This document shows positions 49,839 through 58,343 of a stretch of DNA of 64,000 bases, piece after piece. The notes below the pieces were generated by a model. The model did no database searches, was not told where the DNA came from, and worked only from the letters and a program-made list of their open reading frames with translations. The stretch spans positions 1,116,001-1,180,000 of the forward strand of contig OW818641.1 of assembly GCA_942492925.1 (NCBI GenBank), read 5' to 3'. This DNA comes from QZKY01 sp942492925. Lineage in GTDB: Bacteria; Pseudomonadota; Gammaproteobacteria; Burkholderiales; Burkholderiaceae_D. The translations under genes were made by a program, and so were the position numbers. Within the stretch, counting starts at the first letter, position 1. Each line of letters begins with the position of its first letter.

Positions 49839-51899
49839 ATGAATTGCATCAAATGTGGTACGCCACGACTTTCCCGCAAGTGTCCGGCGTGTGAGCCAGG
49901 AGCCGAGGCTGCGGGGCAGGCGCGTGCGGTGGCGATACGCCCGCCAGGTGCATCGGGCGCTGCAGCAACGGCTACTTTTCAGATTATTTTGACGGGCTTG
50001 CATCCCGATGTCGAACGCGCCGCCGCGATCACGCGTCTGGCCGCCTTGTTCAAGGCGACGATGGAACAGGTGGATGCGTTGTTGGCCATTCCCGAACATG
50101 TGTTGAAAGCAGGTTTGAGCGCCGACATGGCCGTGAGATTTCAGGCCGCGATCCGGGCTGCGGGCGGCGCCTGCCACATTCAACCCGAAAAGCCTGCCTC
50201 TCCTGTTTTGTCGCGACAAGTGTCAGCCGCGGCGAAGCCTGCGCAAACAGCAGCCGATGGCGTTGCCGTGCAGCCCGTGTCGCCGTGGGTCATGTACGAG
50301 CGGCTCGATCTCGATACGGCGACATGGGAAGCGGCGATGCCGTACTACGATGCGGTGATTGCAGGCGATCTCGATGATCGCGACGCGAGCAGTGCCGGAA
50401 CGCACAAGAAACATGCGCGGCGCGAAAAATATCTGGAATTGTTCCGCGAGATGCATGAAAAGAAAAAAGGCTGGCTTTCCCCGAATATTTGCGGCGTGTT
50501 CTTTGGTGTTTTCTGGTTTGCCTATCGGCGGATGTCCGTGATTGCCTACGGTTTTCTGGGTGCGAGTTTATTGATGGGAATGGTCGCCGAGCTGTATTTC
50601 GGCAAACAGATTGATCGGATGGCTTTCCCTTTTGCTTTGGTGCTGGGATTGATGGGCAACTATCTTTATTTTCTCTCGGCGAAATCGCGCATGCGATCGG
50701 CGATGTCGCTTCCTCGTGAACAGGCCATCGCCTCACTCAAGAAAGAAGGCGGAACCAGTGCCAGCGCCGTCTGGATGATCATCGTGGTTCTGCTCCTGTA
50801 CGCTTTTTTTGTGCAGCCCTTCACAAGCGCTTTCGTCAAGGCGTATGCGCGTGCTTTGAGCGGAAAAAAGCCAGTGCAGGCTTCCGTTCAGAAACCTGCT
50901 GCCAAGTCTGCATCGGCAGCAGGGGACGAAGCGCATCGCAATCCCGAGGATCAATTGCAGCCGGGACAGGCACAGCATCTCAGTGTTGATGTCCTGCGCA
51001 AAATGGCCGACGGCGGTGATGTGCAGGCGCAACTGGTGCTGGGACAGCGCTATGCCAAAGGGACGGGCGTGCCGCAGGATTCGCGCGAAGCTGCCGCGTG
51101 GTATCGCAAGGCGGCGGAACAGGGTCATGCTCAAGCTCAGTCCTTGCTGGGGTTTTATTACATCAAGGGGGAGGGTGTGCCGCAAGACTATCATGAAGCC
51201 GTCGCCTGGCTGCGCAAGGCAGCCGAGCAAGGCGATGCGGGCGCGCAATACAACCTGGGCCTGATGTACAAAAAAGGCAATGGCGTGATGAAGGACGACC
51301 AGGAAGCCATGGTCTGGTTCCGCAAGGCGGCCGAACAGGGCGATCCCAAAGTGAAACCGATGGCCCAGAACAATATCGGTGTGGGATACAGCGCAGGGGA
51401 GGGTGTGCCGAAAGATCCTCAGGAAGCCGTGGCCTGGTATCGCAAGTCAGCCGAACAGGGAAACGCGACGTCGCAAGCCAATCTCGGTCATCGGTATGAA
51501 TCAGGAGAAGGGGTTCCACGAGATTATCAGCAAGCGATGACGTGGTATCTGAAAGCCGCCGAACAAAACGATGCCAACGCGCAGTTCAGACTGGGCGTGA
51601 TGTACGAAATGGGGCGGGGTACGCGTCCCGATGATCGCCAGGCGGCCGATTGGTACAGCAAAGCCGCTGTGCAAGGGCATGCGCAGGCGCAATACCGCTT
51701 AGGCGTGAAATATGCCAATGGACACGGCGTCGAGAAGGATATGGTGCAAGCGCTGAAATGGTTCACCTTGGCCGCGCTTTCCGTGCCGGAATCCGAACAG
51801 GCCAGAGCGCGGGCCGAATCGGAAATGTCGGCGAACCAGATTCAGCAAGCGAGAAACCTGGCGAGGGAGTCGGGGGCGCCCTCCAGCGCGACACCTTAA
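49839..51899 (+). CDS. Zinc-ribbon, L7/L12-CTD-like, membrane and Sel1-repeat protein
   Basis: Composite protein of 686 residues. N-terminal zinc ribbon (Cys 3, 6, 15, 18: CIKC...CPAC). Residues about 48-122 (TFQIILTGLHPDVERAAAI, then ...IPEHVLKAGLSADMAVRFQ and ...RAAGGACHI) resemble the fold of the ribosomal L7/L12 C-terminal domain. A region with several membrane helices follows (about 212-285, DUF2628-like), with one more at about 305-325. The rest contains seven Sel1 repeats (about 375-665), each near 36 residues with a pattern like GxGVPQDxxEAxxWYRKAAEQG. Sel1 repeats mediate protein contacts. ATG 49839 follows GGGGGAGCAGG. No motif hints at catalysis. Its job may be scaffolding at the membrane. 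Confidence 0.85.
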   Translation: MNCIKCGTPRLSRKCPACEPGAEAAGQARAVAIRPPGASGAAATATFQIILTGLHPDVERAAAITRLAALFKATMEQVDALLAIPEHVLKAGLSADMAVRFQAAIRAAGGACHIQPEKPASPVLSRQVSAAAKPAQTAADGVAVQPVSPWVMYERLDLDTATWEAAMPYYDAVIAGDLDDRDASSAGTHKKHARREKYLELFREMHEKKKGWLSPNICGVFFGVFWFAYRRMSVIAYGFLGASLLMGMVAELYFGKQIDRMAFPFALVLGLMGNYLYFLSAKSRMRSAMSLPREQAIASLKKEGGTSASAVWMIIVVLLLYAFFVQPFTSAFVKAYARALSGKKPVQASVQKPAAKSASAAGDEAHRNPEDQLQPGQAQHLSVDVLRKMADGGDVQAQLVLGQRYAKGTGVPQDSREAAAWYRKAAEQGHAQAQSLLGFYYIKGEGVPQDYHEAVAWLRKAAEQGDAGAQYNLGLMYKKGNGVMKDDQEAMVWFRKAAEQGDPKVKPMAQNNIGVGYSAGEGVPKDPQEAVAWYRKSAEQGNATSQANLGHRYESGEGVPRDYQQAMTWYLKAAEQNDANAQFRLGVMYEMGRGTRPDDRQAADWYSKAAVQGHAQAQYRLGVKYANGHGVEKDMVQALKWFTLAALSVPESEQARARAESEMSANQIQQARNLARESGAPSSATP

Positions 51900-52093
51900 A
51901 CAGTAGGAAAGCGCGTTGATACCGCAAGAGATGTCCGACGCGACAAAGGCTGCTATAGAAACAGGCGCTCAAACACCGTGCACATAGGCCCGTAGTCGGT
52001 TCCTCCTGTTGCACGAGAGGGGATTTACCCGCTATAGGCGCATTTTTGCTTCGCTGTTAAAATCTGAACTTCACCTCTACTAACGGTCACGCT

Positions 52094-53188
52094 ATGTCAG
52101 GCAATACTCTCGGCACTTTGTTCACTGTCACAACTTTCGGTGAATCGCACGGCCCCGCCATCGGCTGCGTGATCGATGGCTGTCCGCCGGGCATGGTGCT
52201 GTCCGAAGCGGATATTCAGCCAGAACTGGATCGTCGACGCCCGGGCACCTCCCGTCATGTGACGCAACGGCAGGAATCCGACACGGTAAAAATTCTTTCC
52301 GGCGTCTATGACGGTCAAACGACAGGCACGCCAATCGCGTTGCTCATCGAAAATGAGGATCAACGCAGCAAGGATTACGGCAATCTGGCGGAAGTGTTTC
52401 GTCCCGGTCACGCCGATTACACCTACTGGCAAAAATATGGCGTGCGCGATCATCGCGGCGGCGGACGCTCGTCTGCGCGCTTGACCGCGCCGATTGTTGG
52501 CGCAGGTGCGATTGCCAAGAAATGGATGCGCGAGCAGTACGGTACGACGTTCCAGGGGCGCATGAGCCAGTTGGGCGACATCGTGATGCCATTTGAGTCA
52601 TGGAAACATGTGGGCAATAACGCATTCTTTGCTGCAACGGGCGATGTAGCGTTGCTGGAAAAGGTTGAAGCGGCGATGGACGCGTTGCGCAAGGCTGGCG
52701 ATTCGGTTGGCGCGCGCATTGAATTGCTCGTGCAAAAAGTGCCTGTTGGACTAGGTGAGCCGGTGTTTGATCGGCTGGACGCGGACATCGCCTACGCGAT
52801 GATGGGTTTGAACGCGGTGAAGGGCGTGGAGATCGGCGCCGGTTTTGCGTCGGTTGCGCAAAAGGGTTCCGAGCACGGCGATGAACTGACGCCGGAAGGG
52901 TTTGTCGGCAACAATGCGGGCGGGATCCTCGGCGGGATTTCGACCGGGCAGGATATTACGGTATCGATCGCGATCAAGCCGACGTCGTCGATCCACATTC
53001 CGCGTCGTTCGATCGACAAGAGCGGCAAGCCCGTGATGGTGGAGACGCTCGGTCGTCATGACCCGTGCGTGGGCATTCGCGCGACGCCGATTGCAGAAGC
53101 GCTCTTGGCGTTGGTACTGATGGATCATGTGTTGCGGCATCGCGCGCAGTGCGCCGATGTGAAAACTGCGACGCCCAAGCTCAAATAA
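52094..53188 (+). CDS. aroC: Chorismate synthase
   Basis: Last step of the shikimate pathway: 5-enolpyruvylshikimate-3-phosphate to chorismate, needing reduced FMN. 364 residues, with the family signatures GESHGPAIGCVIDGCPPGM (signature 1, about 16-34), RHRGGGRSSARLT-like DHRGGGRSSARLTAPIVGAG (about 118-137), and a late segment with GRHDPCVGIRATPIAEAL (about 318-335). Cytoplasmic. The length matches bacterial type I enzymes. First gene of a run with an MFS carrier and two hydrolases all on the plus strand; the carrier starts four bases after its stop. Confidence 0.97.
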   Translation: MSGNTLGTLFTVTTFGESHGPAIGCVIDGCPPGMVLSEADIQPELDRRRPGTSRHVTQRQESDTVKILSGVYDGQTTGTPIALLIENEDQRSKDYGNLAEVFRPGHADYTYWQKYGVRDHRGGGRSSARLTAPIVGAGAIAKKWMREQYGTTFQGRMSQLGDIVMPFESWKHVGNNAFFAATGDVALLEKVEAAMDALRKAGDSVGARIELLVQKVPVGLGEPVFDRLDADIAYAMMGLNAVKGVEIGAGFASVAQKGSEHGDELTPEGFVGNNAGGILGGISTGQDITVSIAIKPTSSIHIPRRSIDKSGKPVMVETLGRHDPCVGIRATPIAEALLALVLMDHVLRHRAQCADVKTATPKLK

Positions 53189-53192
53189 AAAC

Positions 53193-54368
53193 GTGTCGCA
53201 GCGCACATGGCCTGAGCAGGCCTTCAATTTCGCTTTTTTCTTCTTCGGCTATTACGGCTTTGTCGGTGCGTTTACGCCGTATGTAAGCTTGTATTTTTCC
53301 GACATCGGTATGACGGCCATTCAGATCGGCATGCTGATGTCGGTCGCGCAGGTCATGCGGATTTTCGGGCCGAACCTGTGGGGGTGGGTGGCGGATACCA
53401 CGCAGCGACGCGTGCAAGTCTTGCGTTTTACTGCCGTGGGGGCTTTGGCGTCGTTCATTGGCATTTCATTTGGCCAGAGTTTTGGGTATCTCTTCCTCGT
53501 GATGGTCGTGCTGAATCTCTTCACCAGCGCGCAAGGACCGATGTCCGAAGCCTTGATGCTGTCGGAGATGAAAGGCGATCTCACCCATTACGGCATGCTT
53601 CGGCTCTGGGGATCGGTTGGCTATATCGTGGTGGTATTGGGCGCCGGCTGGATGCTGGATGGGTTTGGCATCAAGCTGTTGCTCTTGATCGGCATCGCGC
53701 TTTTGTCTTTGGTGGTTTACGCCAGTTTTCGGTTAAAAGAAACCTTGCAGTCGTATGCCCAGAAAGAAAAGCAGTCGATGCGAGAGTTGATCAAGCGGCG
53801 CGAAATCATCGCCTTTCTTGTATCGGTTTCGCTGATGATTGCGGCGCACATGTCGCTGTATGTGTTCTTTTCGCTTTACATGGTGCAGATGGGTTACAGC
53901 AAACTGGTGATCGGTTTGATGTGGTCACTGGGTGTGATTGCCGAGATTGCGTTCTTTTTTTATCAAGCGCCGATTTTTCGCCGTTTCGGCATACAACGTT
54001 TGATGTTGTTCAGCCTCGCTGTTGGGGTTGTTCGTTTTTTGATGATCGGCTACGGTGCGGAATCGCTTTGGTTGCTGTTGCTGGCGCAGGTATTGCATGG
54101 CGTGACCTTTGCTGTCCATCATTCGTCATCCGTCATGACTTTGCAGCGCTGGTTTTCCGGGCCCTTGCAGGCGCGCGGTCAGGCACTGTTCATCAGTTCC
54201 TCGTATGGTGTCGGCGGGACGCTCGGCGGTATCGGTTTTAGTTATGTCTGGGATCATTTCAATCCACAGTCGGTGTATGTTGCGGCAGCACTGGCGACGT
54301 TGGGAGGATTGATTGCCGCACTATTCTTGTTTCGCTGGTATCCGATCAAGCATCCGGCACACAAATGA
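53193..54368 (+). CDS. MFS transporter (HcaT-like)
   Basis: Inner-membrane carrier of 391 residues with twelve predicted membrane helices and the MFS_1-like/HcaT arrangement (FNFAFFFFGYYGFVGAFTPY first helix; GWVADTTQRRVQVL is the cytoplasmic loop 2-3 motif). HcaT-type carriers are annotated as 3-phenylpropionate permeases, but the real substrate is uncertain for this branch. Start is GTG at 53193, four bases after aroC, with a poor ribosome site, so translation is probably coupled to aroC. Its stop codon overlaps the start of the next hydrolase gene (ATGA). aroC followed by such a gene is a common betaproteobacterial order. Confidence 0.9.
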   Translation: MSQRTWPEQAFNFAFFFFGYYGFVGAFTPYVSLYFSDIGMTAIQIGMLMSVAQVMRIFGPNLWGWVADTTQRRVQVLRFTAVGALASFIGISFGQSFGYLFLVMVVLNLFTSAQGPMSEALMLSEMKGDLTHYGMLRLWGSVGYIVVVLGAGWMLDGFGIKLLLLIGIALLSLVVYASFRLKETLQSYAQKEKQSMRELIKRREIIAFLVSVSLMIAAHMSLYVFFSLYMVQMGYSKLVIGLMWSLGVIAEIAFFFYQAPIFRRFGIQRLMLFSLAVGVVRFLMIGYGAESLWLLLLAQVLHGVTFAVHHSSSVMTLQRWFSGPLQARGQALFISSSYGVGGTLGGIGFSYVWDHFNPQSVYVAAALATLGGLIAALFLFRWYPIKHPAHK

Positions 54369-55216
54369 AAAAACGATTGGCCATTATTTTCTTCTTGCTC
54401 ATTCTGCTGGGCGTGGGGTTTCTCTTGATGCCCCGATTTTTATACGGATTTTTTTACTATCCTGATCGGGTGGAATATACGACACCGCGCAACGCGGGTT
54501 TGGCTTACGAACCCGTGATTTTCAAAAGCGCGGATGGTACGCAGTTAAGCGGATGGTTTGTTCCTGCCAGAGGCGTACGCCATCCCCATGACGCCATGGG
54601 TACGATCATTCATATGCACGGTAACGCACGCAACATGACGGCGCACTGGCGTTATGTGGAATGGGTGCCTGATCGTGGCTACAATTTGTTCGTTTTTGAT
54701 TATCGCGGCTATGGTCGGTCTGACGGCAGTCCGGGACCCAAGGGTGTGTTTGAGGATGCCATCGCGGCACTGGATTATGTACGTTCGCGCAAAGATGTTG
54801 ATGCACAAAAACTGTTTGTGTTTGGCCAAAGTCTCGGCGGCATGATCGCGCTTGCTTCGTCTGGGGCGAGCCCCAAAGGAATTCGTGCCGTGGTGGTCGA
54901 GGCGCCATTTTATTCTTACACCTTGATTGCCAATGACCACGCGCCAGGTGCTGGCCTGTTTCTGAAAGATACATATTCGGCTGCGCAGTATGTTGCAAAA
55001 ATTGCGCCGATTCCTCTGTTACTTATCCACGGTACGGACGATACGGTGGTACCTTATGCGCATTCAGAAAGGCTCATAGCGAAAGCCGGTAAGCCCAAGC
55101 GGCTGGAGACCATCGAAGGAGGCGCGCATAATGATGCGATGCTTGAACATATCCGCGGGTTGAAATATCGTGACTTGATGATAGCGTTTTTTGAATCCGC
55201 ATTGCCCAAACGCTGA
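54365..55216 (+). CDS. Membrane-anchored alpha/beta hydrolase
   Basis: Serine hydrolase of 283 residues with an N-terminal signal anchor (about 4-23). Nucleophile elbow GQSLGG (catalytic Ser), HGTDDTVVPY with the catalytic Asp, and GGAHNDAM with the catalytic His complete the triad; oxyanion-side motif IIHMHGNARNMTAHW. This is the FrsA/BEM46-like group (DUF-type serine aminopeptidase S33-like), whose substrates are mostly unknown. Translationally coupled to the MFS gene (ATGA overlap). The next gene is a clear paralog. Confidence 0.88.
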   Translation: MKKRLAIIFFLLILLGVGFLLMPRFLYGFFYYPDRVEYTTPRNAGLAYEPVIFKSADGTQLSGWFVPARGVRHPHDAMGTIIHMHGNARNMTAHWRYVEWVPDRGYNLFVFDYRGYGRSDGSPGPKGVFEDAIAALDYVRSRKDVDAQKLFVFGQSLGGMIALASSGASPKGIRAVVVEAPFYSYTLIANDHAPGAGLFLKDTYSAAQYVAKIAPIPLLLIHGTDDTVVPYAHSERLIAKAGKPKRLETIEGGAHNDAMLEHIRGLKYRDLMIAFFESALPKR

Positions 55217-55284
55217 TGGCATTGCTGCGTTTTGCGTTTGGCCGATTCTTGTTTTTTTCACCCCCATTCATTTGATAAACGACC

Positions 55285-56061
55285 ATGTATAGCATGTTTT
55301 ATTATCCGGATCGCGAAGAATACGATTCGCCGCACCGTGCCGGACTCGCTTTCGAGCAAGTGTATTTCAACAGCCCGGACGGTACGCGCCTGTCCGGCTG
55401 GTTTATTCCCGCAAAAGGTGTGGACAGCCCGCGTGAAGCGAAAGGGACGGTGATCCATCTGCATGGGAATGCGCAGAACATGACGGCGCATTGGAGCTTC
55501 GCAGAGTTTGTGCCCAGCCGAGGCTACAATCTGTTCACGTTCGATTATCGCGGCTTTGGTCAATCGGAAGGCCAGCCCGATCCCAAAGGGATCTTTGAGG
55601 ATTCGGTTGCGGCGCTCGATTATTTGCGTTCGCGTACGGACATCGATACGGGCAAGATTTTCGTCTTCGGTCAAAGTCTGGGTGGCATGCTGGCGATTGC
55701 GGCGGCGGGCGCCAGCCCCAAAGGCATTCGCGCGGTGCTGGCAGAAGCGCCGTTCCATTCTTATAGCGCGACCGTGAAGGACAAGATGCCGAACGCAGGG
55801 TTGGTGCTGGATGACACGTACTGCGCAACGACTTATGTGGCGAAGATCGCGCCGATCCCGCTGCTTTTCATTCATGGCACGCGCGATGCAGTGGTGCCTT
55901 ACTCGCATTCAGTGCGATTGATGGCAGAAGCGGGCGAGCCGAAAGAACTGGTCACGATTGAAAATGGCGATCACGTCGACGCAATGATCGATCACATTCG
56001 CGGAAGCAAGTATCAGGATCGCATGATCGCATTTTTCGATGCAGCGTTATCCGCATCTTAA
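55285..56061 (+). CDS. Alpha/beta hydrolase, tandem paralog without membrane anchor
   Basis: Serine hydrolase of 258 residues, very similar over its full length to the preceding protein: both carry YYPDR, GTQ/RLSGWF, HGNAxNMTAHW, FDYRGxGxS, FVFGQSLGGM, KIAPIPLL and HGTxD. The catalytic Ser (GQSLGG), Asp (HGTRDAVVPY) and His (GDHVDAM) are all kept. It begins at MYSMFYYPD, right where the first copy ends its anchor, and in-frame stop codons lie just upstream, so the anchor really is missing and the product should be cytoplasmic. No strong ribosome site. It likely arose by tandem duplication. Confidence 0.88.
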   Translation: MYSMFYYPDREEYDSPHRAGLAFEQVYFNSPDGTRLSGWFIPAKGVDSPREAKGTVIHLHGNAQNMTAHWSFAEFVPSRGYNLFTFDYRGFGQSEGQPDPKGIFEDSVAALDYLRSRTDIDTGKIFVFGQSLGGMLAIAAAGASPKGIRAVLAEAPFHSYSATVKDKMPNAGLVLDDTYCATTYVAKIAPIPLLFIHGTRDAVVPYSHSVRLMAEAGEPKELVTIENGDHVDAMIDHIRGSKYQDRMIAFFDAALSAS

Positions 56062-56606
56062 GAGGATGATTTGGAAGCGGATCGCTTACAAGATATCGCT
56101 GGCGATACTCTGGTGCTGATTCCGACGACTCGCTTTTCATTCGGTTTGTGTTTCTTCTGGCGCACGACGTGCGCTTTCGACGTGCTACGGCGATGCAGTC
56201 CGGGCAAATTGAATTTGCTTTTTGCATCGATTGCACGAATTTCCGCAAAATAAGATAAGCATGTTAAAAAAATGCAAACACCTATGCCAATGACGGGTGT
56301 CGTAAGAGTTGTTTTTATCTCGTTCTTTAACTTCAATGCTTCACAAAACAACGGTTTGGCAGAATTTTTCTTCCAACGCTTCCCATTTGAGGGCATCATA
56401 TTCTTTGCTTTTTTTGCAATTGATGTTTGACGGAATGATATTTAAAAGATTGTCTTTTTACCATTTTCTCAAAATCTTCCAACAGGTTCTTGTTTGAGCG
56501 CTATCGGTCCAGTCGGACACGGCAGGATGCCTATTAAAAAATAAAAAAGCGAAGATTAAAGAATCGGCGACTCGTGTTTAAAAGGCCCCCCCCACTGTTC
56601 TATCCC
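56062..56606. other. AT-rich intergenic region before the porin gene
   Basis: About 545 bases. A 60-codon frame from TTG 56071 follows a GAGG but has no recognisable product, and the minus-strand frames are low-complexity. AT content rises clearly over 56200-56560. It should hold the promoter of the porin operon. A run of eight C's at 56585-56592 lies just before the chosen porin start. Confidence 0.4.
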
Positions 56607-57857
56607 ATGGCGTTGAAGCGCGCCATTGGGGTGATATTCACAACCCTGCTGGTTTGTGGGGTGGTGCACGCGCAAGAGATTCCGCCGACACCGTCGATTT
56701 TTTCCTTTAGCGGATTCGGAACGCTGGGTGTGGCGCACTCCAGCGAACATCATGCCGATTTTGTTGCAAGCGATTTGCAAGGAAAAGGCGCTGGCGCCAG
56801 CAACACCTGGAGTCCTTACGTCGACAGTCGGATTGGCGTGCAGTTGACAGCGCACATCACGCCAGATTGGACCGGCGTGGTGCAAGTCGTTTCAGAACAG
56901 CGGTACGACGGCGACTTTACCCCGAAGATCGAATGGGCCAACGTCAAGTACAACCTCACGCCGGACTTCAGCATCCGTGTCGGTCGTGTGGTGCTGCCGA
57001 GCTTTTTGCTTTCCGATACGCGCAAGGTCGGTTACGCCACGCCATGGGTGAGAACGCCAGCCGAGGTTTACAACCTGGTTCCCATCACGAACAGCGATGG
57101 CATCGATTTTAGCTATCGACACCAATTCGGCCCCGTCAAAAACACCACCCAGTTCATTGTTGGCGAAGGCAAGGATAGGGCGCCGAATGGGGACAAAGAC
57201 AGCACCCATATCACGGGCAAGGATGGCTGGGGCGTTTTCAATACGCTGGAATACGGCAAGACGATGTTTCGCCTGTCGTATTTCCGAACCCGCTTGACGA
57301 TCGATGCGACGCAGGAATTGGAACGTCAGGCAAGTGCTTATAGCTCGCAGGGTGTGGCACTGGTCGACAAATACGGTCAGACGGACAAGCCCTTTGACTT
57401 CTTCGGCATCGGCGCGAGCTACGAGGGAGATAACTGGTTCCTGATGGGGGAATACGGCCGGATCAATCCGCATTCCGGTTATGGCGAGCGCGAGGGTGGG
57501 TACGTTAGTAGCGGTTACCGTGTCGGAAAATTCACGCCCTACGTGACTTATGCGTTTGCGGACGTCAGAAGCAATACCTCCGATCCGGGTTTGAACCTGA
57601 CGGGGTTCCCGCCGGTGGACGCGCAAATTACGGTGATGAATGGACAACTCAACAATATGTTGGGCAGTGCACCCGTCCAGAAAACCTATTCGATGGGAAT
57701 GCGCTGGGATGGTTACAAAGACATCGCTGTCAAATTCCAGCTCGATCACAGTCGAATGGGGAGCGGTTCCTATGGCATGCTAAACAACAGGGAAACTGGC
57801 TACACGCGTGGTGGCCACTACAACTTGTTTAGCGCAACGATCGATTTTCTGTTTTGA
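56607..57857 (+). CDS. Outer-membrane porin
   Basis: Beta-barrel protein of about 416 residues. Signal peptide MALKRAIGVIFTTLLVCGVV with cleavage after VHA. The mature start SFSGFGTLGVAHSSEH is typical of the first strand, and the chain ends in Phe (SATIDFLF), the signature for outer-membrane insertion. Alternating aromatic/polar strands run throughout. Probable substrate class is an anion or small solute, given the downstream gene for a phosphate-binding-like protein. The start used is ATG 56607; a GTG at 56574 would add 11 residues before the signal peptide. It forms an operon with the next two genes (8-base gap to the next start). Confidence 0.85.
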   Translation: MALKRAIGVIFTTLLVCGVVHAQEIPPTPSIFSFSGFGTLGVAHSSEHHADFVASDLQGKGAGASNTWSPYVDSRIGVQLTAHITPDWTGVVQVVSEQRYDGDFTPKIEWANVKYNLTPDFSIRVGRVVLPSFLLSDTRKVGYATPWVRTPAEVYNLVPITNSDGIDFSYRHQFGPVKNTTQFIVGEGKDRAPNGDKDSTHITGKDGWGVFNTLEYGKTMFRLSYFRTRLTIDATQELERQASAYSSQGVALVDKYGQTDKPFDFFGIGASYEGDNWFLMGEYGRINPHSGYGEREGGYVSSGYRVGKFTPYVTYAFADVRSNTSDPGLNLTGFPPVDAQITVMNGQLNNMLGSAPVQKTYSMGMRWDGYKDIAVKFQLDHSRMGSGSYGMLNNRETGYTRGGHYNLFSATIDFLF

Positions 57858-57865
57858 GGTGCCGG

Positions 57866-58318
57866 ATGACGACACTACAAAAATGGAAAAAAGCAATATT
57901 GATGGTGATGCTGATGGCAGCATGCCAGGTTATTGCGGCAGCTGACATCGTCGTTGACGTTGTGCTGGTGGTGTCCCCGAAAGCCCATGTCGCTTCGCTG
58001 ACGGCAGCACAGGTGACGGATATTTTCCTGGGCAAAACGAGCACGTTCCCGAATGGTGTACGCGTCATTCCGATCGATCAACAGGAGGGGACGAGCGAGC
58101 GCGAAGCGTTCTACAAGGAGTACATCGGGAAGACCGCAGCACAGCTCAGAATTTACTGGTCAAAGATCGTGTTTACCGGAAAGGGGCATCCTCCGACGGA
58201 AGTTGCCCCGCCTGATCGGGTCAAGCGGGTCGTACGCGATAACCCGAACTACATCGGATACATCAATCGACGTGACGTGGATGCCAGTGTCAAAGTCATT
58301 TCGATTCAACGTCAGTAG
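57866..58318 (+). CDS. Small periplasmic phosphate-binding-like (PBP) protein
   Basis: Exported protein of 150 residues with a signal peptide (MTTLQKWKKAILMVMLMAAC, ending near VIAAADI). The mature part resembles one lobe of PstS-type solute-binding proteins (LVVSPKAHVASLTAAQVTDI, FLGKTSTFPNGVRVIPID, and YWSKIVFTGKGHPP); this short form lacks the second full lobe. ATG 57866 follows GAGGTGCCGG; TTG 57854 is less likely. Position between a porin and a Cache-like GGDEF-EAL protein suggests that it captures a solute for sensing rather than for transport, as no ABC permease gene is near. The ligand (phosphate or another oxyanion) is inferred from the family only. Confidence 0.85.
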   Translation: MTTLQKWKKAILMVMLMAACQVIAAADIVVDVVLVVSPKAHVASLTAAQVTDIFLGKTSTFPNGVRVIPIDQQEGTSEREAFYKEYIGKTAAQLRIYWSKIVFTGKGHPPTEVAPPDRVKRVVRDNPNYIGYINRRDVDASVKVISIQRQ

Positions 58319-58343
58319 CGCCGGACATGGATAGGGTAATGAG

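Noticed and set aside
51030..51800. Tandem DNA repeats of about 108 bases
   Set aside because: These are the coding sequences of Sel1 protein repeats, diverged at the DNA level, not a non-coding repeat or CRISPR array.
56058..56399. 113-codon minus-strand frame before the porin gene
   Set aside because: Low-complexity basic product, AT-rich region, no ribosome site or homology recognised.
56585..56592. C8 run as a phase-variation switch for the porin
   Set aside because: It lies upstream of the most likely start (ATG 56607), so changes in its length would not alter the porin frame; it would matter only if GTG 56574 were used.
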